Shown: positions 1 to 5,381 of the stretch, piece by piece
How positions within the stretch are numbered: the stretch's first letter is position 1
Layout: each line of letters opens with the position of its first letter
DNA from: Auritidibacter sp. Marseille-P8566
Lineage (GTDB): Bacteria; Bacteroidota; Bacteroidia; Flavobacteriales; Flavobacteriaceae
Assembly (NCBI GenBank): GCA_943325595.2
Contig: CALPQA020000173.1
Coordinates: forward strand, 1 to 5,381
DNA: 5,381 bases
Reading direction: 5' to 3'
The notes under the pieces: model-generated
What the model was told of the DNA's origin: nothing
Seen by the model: the letters and a program-made list of their open reading frames with translations, nothing else
The model's database searches: none
Made by a program: the position numbers and the translations under genes

Positions 1-874
1 ATACAAAATAGCGGTTATTCAATTGAATTTGAATGATGTTGCGGAGAACAACCTTAAAAAATGTTTGTCTTGGGTTCGAGAGGCAGCAAAAATGGGTGCC
101 GAAGTTATTTCATTGCCTGAATTGTACAGCAGTCATTATTTTTGTCAAAGTGAGGATGTTGATAATTTTGCCTTGGCAGAACCGCTTTACAGTACTTCAT
201 TCATTGCTTTTAGTGCTTTAGCAAAAGAATTGGCCGTGGTTATTATTGTTCCTTTTTTCGAAAAAAGAATGGCGGGTATTTACCACAACAGTGCTTATAT
301 TATTGATACAGATGGATCGGAAGCAGGATTGTACCGCAAAATGCACATTCCAGATGATCCTCATTTTTATGAAAAATTCTACTTTACGCCTGGTGACTTG
401 GGTTTCAAAGCTTTTCCTACGAATAAAGGAAAAATTGGGACACTAATTTGTTGGGATCAATGGTTTCCTGAAGCGGCTCGATTAACGGCCCTGCAAGGAG
501 CTGAAGTATTGTTTTATCCAACAGCAATTGGTTGGCATCCATTGGAAAAAGAGCAATACGGCGAAAATCAACACGGGGCTTGGATGAATGTTATGAAGGG
601 ACACGCTGTAGCAAATGGCGTTTATGTTGCAGCTGCCAACAGAATTGGATTAGAACAATACCTCCCAAATACTTCGGGAATTCAATTTTGGGGTTCTTCG
701 TTTATTGCGGGACCACAAGGTGAAATATTGGCACAAGCCTCCCACGATAAAGAAGAAATCCTGATTGCAGAAGTGGATTTGAATCTACAAGAAAATGTAC
801 GTCAGAATTGGCCGTTTCTTCGAGATAGAAGAATTGATGCTTTTGGAGATCTTACAAAAAGAGCCATCGACTAA
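1..874 (+). CDS. aguB: N-carbamoylputrescine amidase, 5'-partial
   Basis: Cytoplasmic nitrilase-superfamily (carbon-nitrogen hydrolase) enzyme that hydrolyses N-carbamoylputrescine to putrescine, CO2 and ammonia, the last step of the agmatine route to putrescine. The frame is open from base 2 and reads YKIAVIQLNLNDVAENN, the usual N-terminus of the family, so the true start lies a few codons upstream of the window; an internal TTG at base 23 would cut off the first beta-strand. Counting from the codon at base 2, 290 residues are present against about 295 for the family. The Glu-Lys-Cys triad is visible: Glu in SLPELYSSHYF (bases 119-121), Lys in YRKMHIPDD (338-340) and Cys in LICWDQWFPEA (449-451). 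LFYPTAIGWHP, SSFIAGPQGEI and FLRDRRID also match the AguB subgroup rather than general nitrilases. The stop codon shares one base with the start of aguA, so the two are probably one operon with coupled translation. Function is inferred from motifs, with high certainty. Confidence 0.95.
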   Translation, partial: YKIAVIQLNLNDVAENNLKKCLSWVREAAKMGAEVISLPELYSSHYFCQSEDVDNFALAEPLYSTSFIAFSALAKELAVVIIVPFFEKRMAGIYHNSAYIIDTDGSEAGLYRKMHIPDDPHFYEKFYFTPGDLGFKAFPTNKGKIGTLICWDQWFPEAARLTALQGAEVLFYPTAIGWHPLEKEQYGENQHGAWMNVMKGHAVANGVYVAAANRIGLEQYLPNTSGIQFWGSSFIAGPQGEILAQASHDKEEILIAEVDLNLQENVRQNWPFLRDRRIDAFGDLTKRAID

Positions 875-1911
875 TGACAAATTCAAGAAGATTTCCAGCA
901 GAATGGGAAAACCAACAAGGAATTTTGCTTTGTTTTCCTCATAATGGCAACGATTGGCCAGGAAAATACGGCGCAATTCAATGGGCTTTTGTAGAATTTA
1001 TCAAAAAAGTAACCACTTTTGAAGAAGTTGTTTTGGTAGTTGCCGATGAAAATCTGAAAGAAAAAGTCATCGGAATGCTTGAAATTGCTACAGTTAATTT
1101 GAAAGCTGTAACGTTTATTATTCATAAAACCAATCGAAGTTGGATGCGCGATTCAGGTCCCATTATTGTAAAAAATGGTAGCAAAAGAGAAGCATTGAAT
1201 TTCAACTTTAACGGTTGGGCAAAATACAAAAACTTTCAGCTAGATAAATTTGTTCCTTCAAAAGTTGCCGAGGCGCTGCAACTTCCATTAACGCAAGTGA
1301 CTTACAATGGAAAGCCTGTAATTGTTGAAGGTGGTGCGATTGAAACCAACGGAAAAGGAACGCTTATTACTTCGGAAGAATGTTTGATGCATCCCACAAT
1401 TCAAGTTCGGAATGCCAATTTCACGAAAGCAGATTACGAAGCTGTTTTTAAGGAATACCTTGGAATTACGAATGTTATTTGGTTAGGAAACGGAATTGAA
1501 GGCGACGATACCCATGGTCATATTGATGATTTATGTCGCTTTGTAAATGAAAATACGGTGGTAACTATCGTAGAATCAGATGCAAAAGACAGCAACTATA
1601 AACCTTTGCAAGACAACTTAAAACGATTGCAAAACGCTAAATTAGAAGATGGAAAACCATTGAATATCATTGAATTGCCAATGCCGAAACGCATTATTTT
1701 TGATGGATTGGTTTTGCCTGCGAGCTATGCCAATTTCTTGATTTTGAACAACTGCGTTTTGGTTCCTACTTTCAATGATGCTAACGACAGAATTGCTTTG
1801 AATATATTGGCAGAATGTTTCCCAAACAGAGAAATCATCGGGATTAATGCCATTGATTTGATTTGGGGATTTGGAACCCTGCATTGTTTGAGTCAACAAA
1901 TTCCTGTTTAA
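874..1911 (+). CDS. aguA: Agmatine deiminase
   Basis: Cytoplasmic agmatine deiminase (agmatine iminohydrolase) of the peptidyl-arginine-deiminase/guanidino-modifying superfamily; it converts agmatine to N-carbamoylputrescine and ammonia. The 345-residue length is near the low end of the usual 345-370. Family landmarks appear in order: FPAEWENQQG (from residue 7), WMRDSGP (90-96, substrate Asp93), VEGGAIETNGKGT (from 151, Glu152), GDDTHGHIDD (210-219, catalytic His216 and Asp218) and the C-terminal nucleophile loop GFGTLHCLSQQ (332-342, Cys338). All catalytic residues known from this family are present. The loop reads GFG where many homologues have GGG, probably a lineage variant. The ATG at 874 overlaps the aguB TAA (TAATG), with no Shine-Dalgarno sequence, which suggests re-initiation after aguB. 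Its product is the substrate of AguB, so the two genes form a complete agmatine-to-putrescine conversion; agmatine would come from an arginine decarboxylase not in the window. Confidence 0.96.
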   Translation: MTNSRRFPAEWENQQGILLCFPHNGNDWPGKYGAIQWAFVEFIKKVTTFEEVVLVVADENLKEKVIGMLEIATVNLKAVTFIIHKTNRSWMRDSGPIIVKNGSKREALNFNFNGWAKYKNFQLDKFVPSKVAEALQLPLTQVTYNGKPVIVEGGAIETNGKGTLITSEECLMHPTIQVRNANFTKADYEAVFKEYLGITNVIWLGNGIEGDDTHGHIDDLCRFVNENTVVTIVESDAKDSNYKPLQDNLKRLQNAKLEDGKPLNIIELPMPKRIIFDGLVLPASYANFLILNNCVLVPTFNDANDRIALNILAECFPNREIIGINAIDLIWGFGTLHCLSQQIPV

Positions 1912-1942
1912 ATCCTATTTAAACTACAATTATCGTAAAGCG

Positions 1943-1964
1943 AAGTACTGTTTTTCAGTAACTT
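1943..1964 (+). terminator. Possible hairpin terminator after aguA
   Basis: AAGTACTG (1943-1950) pairs with CAGTAACTT (1956-1964) across a TTTTT loop, giving eight base pairs with one bulged A. It lies 31 bases after the aguA stop. The following sequence (AATCCTTTTC) is only mildly T-rich, so this is a weak candidate for an intrinsic terminator; it may instead just be an RNA 3'-end stabiliser. Confidence 0.35.
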
Positions 1965-2011
1965 AATCCTTTTCAAAAAGACAATCCCGAGAATAAAAAA
2001 TGTAGATTTGA

Positions 2012-2031
2012 AGAATTATCTAAGGAATTCT
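2012..2031. repeat. Inverted repeat upstream of the TSUP gene, possible operator
   Basis: AGAATT (2012-2017) and AATTCT (2026-2031) are perfect 6-base inverted arms separated by 8 bases. The repeat ends 21 bases before the candidate -7 promoter element at 2053, where an activator or repressor could bind. The arms are A/T-rich, so chance occurrence is quite possible; no known regulator motif is matched. Confidence 0.25.
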
Positions 2032-2052
2032 GATTATAATGATACTATTTCA

Positions 2053-2060
2053 TAAATTTG
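2053..2060 (+). promoter_or_regulatory. Candidate Bacteroidetes promoter (-7 element) for the TSUP gene
   Basis: TAAATTTG matches the Bacteroidetes primary-sigma -7 consensus TAnnTTTG exactly and would start transcription near 2066, leaving a leader of about 14 bases before the ATG at 2080. No convincing TTTG -33 element sits 17-23 bases upstream. A second match, TAGATTTG at 2003-2010, would give a leader of about 60 bases and is an alternative. Confidence 0.45.
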
Positions 2061-2079
2061 AGCAACAATATTTACAATT

Positions 2080-2874
2080 ATGCTAGTATTCTTAGAATAT
2101 TTTTGTGCCTTAGTGATTGGAATTTTATTAGGCCTTACCGGTGGCGGTGGTTCCATCTTAACCGTTCCTGTTTTAGTCTATATCCTAGGATTAAACCCAA
2201 TTGTAGCTTCGGCTTATTCGCTATTTATTGTTGGCTCAACCTCTTCATTTGGTACCCTTATAAACATTAGAAAAGGAATTGTCGTTTTTAAAACAGGGTT
2301 GTTATTTGCCTTACCTTCAATAATTGCCGTTTATTTAACACGAAAATACGTTGTCCATTCCATCCCTGAAATTCTTTTTCAAAATGAGTCCCTTATAATT
2401 ACAAAAAATACCTTTTTGATGGTGTTGTTTGCCATCGTAATGCTGTTTGCCTCGCTTTCAATGCTTCGGAAATCAAAAATAACTGAAGCGAATGTCACTG
2501 CCGAAAAGCAAAACACGGTTCTGGTAGTGATACGCATTTTTGGTGTGGGTATTTTGATAGGTCTTATTGGTGCTGGCGGAGGTTTTTTGATTATTCCTGC
2601 TCTGTTTCACTTTGCAAAATTGCCAATAAAAAAAGCCATAGGTACGTCATTATTCATTATTGCGCTCAATTCTTTGATTGGCTTTTCGGGAGATTTACAA
2701 AATTTAAATGTCGATTGGTTTTTCCTATTTCGCTTTACTATTGTTGCAATGTTTGGTATCTTTGTAGGGATTTATACGAGCAAGTTTTTTAACGAAAATA
2801 GTCTTAAAAAGCTTTTTGGCGTATTTGTTCTGGTTATGGCAATTTTCATTCTAACCAAAGAACTCATTTTCTAA
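2080..2874 (+). CDS. TSUP-family (TauE/SafE) sulfur-compound membrane transporter
   Basis: Inner-membrane transporter of the TSUP family (TauE/SafE, formerly DUF81), whose members move sulfite, sulfonates, thiosulfate or related anions. The 264-residue protein is very hydrophobic, with about eight likely membrane segments in two homologous halves. Each half opens with the family's glycine signature: GLTGGGGSILTVP (residues 18-30) and GLIGAGGGFLIIP (161-173), each followed by a small-residue helix (SAYSLFIVGSTSSFG and GTSLFIIALNSLIGF). A loop around residues 90-110 and a charged stretch at about 130-147 separate the halves. The ATG at 2080 is the first start after an in-frame TGA at 2059 and has an A-rich leader without Shine-Dalgarno, normal for Bacteroidetes. 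The next gene, 54 bases downstream, is a persulfide dioxygenase-rhodanese fusion, so export of sulfite or thiosulfate made by that enzyme is the most likely role. That is inference from context; substrate and direction cannot be read from sequence. Confidence 0.9.
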   Translation: MLVFLEYFCALVIGILLGLTGGGGSILTVPVLVYILGLNPIVASAYSLFIVGSTSSFGTLINIRKGIVVFKTGLLFALPSIIAVYLTRKYVVHSIPEILFQNESLIITKNTFLMVLFAIVMLFASLSMLRKSKITEANVTAEKQNTVLVVIRIFGVGILIGLIGAGGGFLIIPALFHFAKLPIKKAIGTSLFIIALNSLIGFSGDLQNLNVDWFFLFRFTIVAMFGIFVGIYTSKFFNENSLKKLFGVFVLVMAIFILTKELIF

Positions 2875-2878
2875 TTTA

Positions 2879-2892
2879 TTGATTGCTATCAA
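2879..2892. promoter_or_regulatory. Putative Crp/Fnr-family operator, TTGAT-N4-ATCAA
   Basis: TTGAT (2879-2883), four bases TGCT, then ATCAA (2888-2892) is an exact match to the classical FNR-type palindrome. It lies just after the TSUP stop and 36 bases before the start of the persulfide dioxygenase gene. Allowing one bulged A, the pairing extends to nine base pairs (TTTATTGAT with ATCAAATAAA), so a hairpin at the end of the TSUP message is the alternative reading; it is followed by A's rather than T's, which argues against an intrinsic terminator on the + strand. Confidence 0.4.
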
Positions 2893-2928
2893 ATAAAAAA
2901 ACAATTATTTTAATCTAATTCAAATCCA

Positions 2929-4341
2929 ATGAAAATTCAGCAAATTTATACTGGTTGTATTGCACAAGCTGCTTATTATCTAGAAAATAATGGTGAAGCT
3001 GCTATATTTGATCCGCTTAGAGAAGTGCAACCTTATATTGATAAGGCAATGGCGGACAATGCTACAATTAAATACATTTTTGAAACGCATTTCCATGCCG
3101 ATTTCGTTTCAGGACATCTTGATCTAGCAAAGAAAACAGGTGCTAAAATAGTATTTGGCCCAACGGCAAAACCCGAATTTGAAGCCATTATAGCCGCCGA
3201 TAACCAAGAGTTTAAAGTGGGAAACTACACTATAAAAACACTTCATACTCCAGGTCACACCATGGAAAGTACGTGTTATTTACTAATTGATGAAAATGGT
3301 AAAGGACACGGAATTATTACCGGTGACACCTTATTTATTGGAGATGTAGGTCGTCCCGATTTGGCGCAATCACTTGTGAAAGATTTAACTCAAGAAAAAT
3401 TAGCGTCTTATTTATACGATTCGTTGCGTACTAAAATCATGCCTTTATCGGATGATTTAATTGTTTATCCAAGTCATGGTGCTGGAAGTGCGTGCGGAAA
3501 AAACATGAGCAAAGAAACTACGGACACTTTGGGGAACCAAAAGAAAACCAATTATGCGTTGCGTGCCGATATGACTCGGGAGGAATTCACAAAAGAAGTA
3601 TTGGAAGGTTTGACCTTGCCTCCCGCCTATTTTCCACAAAATGTAATGATGAATATTCAAGGTTATGAAAGTTTAGATACGGTTATCGAAAAATCTTTTA
3701 AACCACTGAAACCTTCAGAATTCAATGCTTTGGCAAATGATACTGATGCTGTAATTCTGGATGTTCGCCATGAAAATGATTTCGTAAAAAGTCATGTTCC
3801 GCGTTCTATATTTATAGGAATACAAGGAAATTTTGCTCCTTGGGTTGGTGCCTTAATTATGAACACCAAACAACCTTTGCTATTAATTGCCCCAGAAGGA
3901 ATGGAACAAGAAACAATCACACGCCTTTCGAGAGTGGGATTCGACAATGTTTTGGGCTATTTAGAAGGTGGAATTGCTGCTTGGAAAAACGCTGGTTTTG
4001 AAACTGACAGCATCCATTCTATTACTCCAGAGCAATTTGCAACTGAATTATCAGATAAAAGTATTATTGTAGATGCAAGAAAACCAAGTGAGTATGATGC
4101 AGAACACGTTGAAAACGCTATTAATATTCCGCTAGATACTGTCAACTCACATTTGAAATCTGTTCCTGCAAATGAGGATTTCTATTTGCATTGTGCGGGT
4201 GGTTATCGCTCGGTTATTATGGCTTCGATATTAAAATCAAGAGGTTTTCATAATTTAGTCAATGTTGAAAAAGGAATCAGTGGCATTCGAAATACCAATG
4301 TTCCTTTGACTCATTTTGTTTGTCCGTCAACACTAAAATAA
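2929..4341 (+). CDS. CstB-like persulfide dioxygenase-rhodanese fusion (MBL, pseudo-rhodanese, rhodanese)
   Basis: Likely cytoplasmic non-heme-iron enzyme that oxidises low-molecular-weight persulfides to sulfite and, with its sulfurtransferase domain, thiosulfate. The 470 residues hold three domains. Residues 1 to about 205 are an ETHE1-type metallo-beta-lactamase fold: ETHFHADFVSGH (52-63), TPGHT (107-111), TGDTLFIGDVGRPDL (131-145) and SHGAGSACGK (182-191). By analogy with ETHE1 the iron ligands are His54, His110 and Asp133; Cys189 lies at the conserved GSxCG cysteine. Residues about 258-358 form a rhodanese fold (LDVRHENDF, YLEGGIAAWKNAG) whose active loop reads IAPEGM (320-325) with no cysteine, hence a pseudo-rhodanese. 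Residues about 362-460 are an intact rhodanese (VDARKPSEY; LHCAGGYRS with Cys422). This order matches staphylococcal CstB (about 440 residues). It probably forms an operon with the TSUP gene 54 bases upstream. The ATG has no Shine-Dalgarno sequence. Domain assignment is firm; the exact thiol substrate and product are inferred. Confidence 0.9.
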   Translation: MKIQQIYTGCIAQAAYYLENNGEAAIFDPLREVQPYIDKAMADNATIKYIFETHFHADFVSGHLDLAKKTGAKIVFGPTAKPEFEAIIAADNQEFKVGNYTIKTLHTPGHTMESTCYLLIDENGKGHGIITGDTLFIGDVGRPDLAQSLVKDLTQEKLASYLYDSLRTKIMPLSDDLIVYPSHGAGSACGKNMSKETTDTLGNQKKTNYALRADMTREEFTKEVLEGLTLPPAYFPQNVMMNIQGYESLDTVIEKSFKPLKPSEFNALANDTDAVILDVRHENDFVKSHVPRSIFIGIQGNFAPWVGALIMNTKQPLLLIAPEGMEQETITRLSRVGFDNVLGYLEGGIAAWKNAGFETDSIHSITPEQFATELSDKSIIVDARKPSEYDAEHVENAINIPLDTVNSHLKSVPANEDFYLHCAGGYRSVIMASILKSRGFHNLVNVEKGISGIRNTNVPLTHFVCPSTLK

Positions 4342-4393
4342 ACTATAACAAAAAATTAAGTTTCAAAAAGACAAAAGCAATTATTTTTTTAAA

Positions 4394-4401
4394 TACTTTT
4401 G
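4394..4401 (+). promoter_or_regulatory. Candidate Bacteroidetes promoter (-7 element) for the TlpA-like lipoprotein
   Basis: TACTTTTG fits TAnnTTTG exactly and is followed by CA, a context often seen in flavobacterial promoters. Transcription would start near 4407, giving an A-rich leader of about 20 bases before the ATG at 4428. There is no clear TTTG -33 element, only A/T-rich sequence. The element suggests that this gene is transcribed separately from the sulfur genes upstream. Confidence 0.55.
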
Positions 4402-4427
4402 CAGTCTAAAATCAAAAAAAAATTAAA

Positions 4428-5381
4428 ATGAAAAGAATATTATTATTACTTACTGTTGTAGCAGTTTTGTTTTCTTGCAATAAAGCAGGAGTTAATGAAT
4501 ACATCATTTCTGGAACTGTAAAAGGTATTGCTGATGGAAAAACAGTTGTTCTTGAAAAACAAGATGAAACAGGACAATTAAAACCAATTGATACTGTAAA
4601 AGTTAAAGACGGTAAATTTACTATTAAAGGATCTGCAAAAGAGCCAGAAATAATGTTATTGCAAGTTGAAGCATTACAAGGAAAAGTACCATTTGTATTA
4701 GAAAATGGTGATATCGAAGTTATTGTTGACAAAGACAGTTTACAGAAATCTAAACTTTCAGGAACTTTCAACAACGATGTATTTTCTAAATTTAATGTTG
4801 ATGTAATTAAATTCCAAAAAGAATCACAGAAAAAATTGATGGCTTTTCAAAACACCAATATGGCAAAAATGAAAGCTGCTCAAGAAGCTAAAGATACTGT
4901 TTCTATTAATAAACTAATAAAACAATACCAAGCGATTCAAAAAGAAGGAATGGATTTTTACGTGAAATTTGCTGAGTCGAACCCAAAAGCTTTACTCTCT
5001 GCTTTGATTGTTGACAGTATGTTGAACGACCCAACTGCTGATTTGGCTAGAGCTAAAAAAATATTTGCAAGTTTTGATCCAGAATTAAAAAAATGTAAAC
5101 CAGGTAAATCTATCCAATCTAAATTAGACAAGTTAGCTAAACCTGTAGTTTCAATAGCTCCTGCAGCAGTAGGAACTGCAGCTCCTGAATTTTCTGCTCC
5201 AGATACTCAAGGAAAATCAGTTTCTTTGAAAGCGTCTTTAGGAAAAGTTACTATTGTTGATTTTTGGGCATCATGGTGCAATCCATGTCGTATTGAAAAC
5301 CCAAATGTTGTAGCTTTATACAATGAGTTTCATGCAAAAGGGTTGAACATCATTAGTGTTTCTTTAGACAAAGATGCAGCA
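4428..5381 (+). CDS. TlpA-family thiol-disulfide oxidoreductase lipoprotein with DUF4369 domain, 3'-partial
   Basis: Membrane-anchored extracytoplasmic thioredoxin-like protein. The frame is open from the ATG at 4428 to the window edge, 318 codons with no stop. Residues 1-17 form a lipoprotein signal peptide: MKR, a hydrophobic run, then the lipobox LFSC with Cys17. The residues after Cys17 (NKAGVNEY) lack the acidic surface-export signal of Bacteroidetes lipoproteins, so a periplasm-facing location is likely. Residues about 24-115 are a DUF4369 domain (IISGTVKG, DGKFTIKGSA, PFVLENGDIEV, LSGTFNNDVF). A mostly helical, Lys/Gln-rich region (about 116-235) and an Ala/Pro-rich linker lead to an AhpC/TSA-TlpA thioredoxin domain from about 248 (GTAAPEFSAPDTQGK) with VDFWASWCNPC; the redox pair is Cys284 and Cys287. 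About 100 residues of the thioredoxin fold are probably missing. Proteins of this type in Bacteroidetes are thought to act in disulfide exchange in the envelope; the partner is unknown. A separate promoter and 86-base gap suggest no operon link to the dioxygenase gene. Confidence 0.9.
   Translation, partial: MKRILLLLTVVAVLFSCNKAGVNEYIISGTVKGIADGKTVVLEKQDETGQLKPIDTVKVKDGKFTIKGSAKEPEIMLLQVEALQGKVPFVLENGDIEVIVDKDSLQKSKLSGTFNNDVFSKFNVDVIKFQKESQKKLMAFQNTNMAKMKAAQEAKDTVSINKLIKQYQAIQKEGMDFYVKFAESNPKALLSALIVDSMLNDPTADLARAKKIFASFDPELKKCKPGKSIQSKLDKLAKPVVSIAPAAVGTAAPEFSAPDTQGKSVSLKASLGKVTIVDFWASWCNPCRIENPNVVALYNEFHAKGLNIISVSLDKDAA

Noticed and set aside
23..25. TTG as the start codon of the amidase
   Set aside because: The frame stays open upstream to base 2 and encodes the conserved YKIAVIQ strand of the family, so the gene is simply cut by the window edge.
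1642..1899. Minus-strand open frame inside the agmatine deiminase gene
   Set aside because: It is antisense to the conserved C-terminal part of aguA, including the catalytic Cys loop, and its translation shows no domain.
2058..2270. Short + strand frame overlapping the start of the TSUP gene
   Set aside because: It is an out-of-frame shadow of the transporter coding sequence and overlaps the promoter element; it shows no domain.
3457..3660. Minus-strand open frame inside the persulfide dioxygenase gene
   Set aside because: It is antisense to conserved coding sequence that includes the GSACGK motif and has no support of its own.
4342..4393. Possible terminator after the dioxygenase gene, suggested by the T-run at 4384-4390
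   Set aside because: I could not find a convincing stem before the T-run; the spacer is simply A/T-rich.
4412..4774. 120-codon minus-strand open frame
   Set aside because: It lies antisense to the lipoprotein signal peptide and DUF4369 region, has low-complexity Ser/Thr/Asn-rich content and no recognisable domain; the + strand frame has a signal peptide, domains and a promoter.

Overview
The window looks like chromosomal DNA from a low-GC member of the Bacteroidetes, most likely a Flavobacterium-like flavobacterium. Three things point there: A/T-rich intergenic spacers with TAnnTTTG (-7) promoter elements, start codons preceded by A-rich leaders rather than Shine-Dalgarno sequences, and a DUF4369/TlpA-type thioredoxin lipoprotein, a class very common in that phylum. 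All five genes are on the + strand and coding density is high. I see no mobile element, tRNA, rRNA or CRISPR array, and no gene-free stretch over 300 bases.

Bases 1-1911 hold the agmatine-to-putrescine pair. The first gene is an N-carbamoylputrescine amidase (aguB) whose start codon lies just upstream of the window. The second is an agmatine deiminase (aguA) whose ATG shares one base with the aguB stop codon. AguA converts agmatine to N-carbamoylputrescine and AguB converts that to putrescine. A 168-base spacer follows, with a small hairpin, an inverted repeat and a likely promoter.

Bases 2080-4341 hold a sulfur module. It has a TSUP (TauE/SafE, formerly DUF81) membrane transporter and a three-domain persulfide dioxygenase-sulfurtransferase (metallo-beta-lactamase, pseudo-rhodanese, active rhodanese). 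The latter has the architecture of staphylococcal CstB. Together they are best read as a sulfide/persulfide detoxification unit: the enzyme oxidises persulfide sulfur to sulfite or thiosulfate, and the transporter probably exports a sulfur oxyanion. The 54-base spacer between them contains a perfect TTGAT-N4-ATCAA palindrome, identical to the classical FNR-type operator consensus.

Bases 4428-5381 hold the 5' part of a lipoprotein gene with an N-terminal DUF4369 domain and a C-terminal TlpA/AhpC-TSA thioredoxin domain (WCNPC). It probably has its own promoter and runs off the right edge of the window.

No clearly undescribed system is visible. The parts most worth following up are the putative Crp/Fnr site in the sulfur module and the inverted repeat upstream of the transporter.
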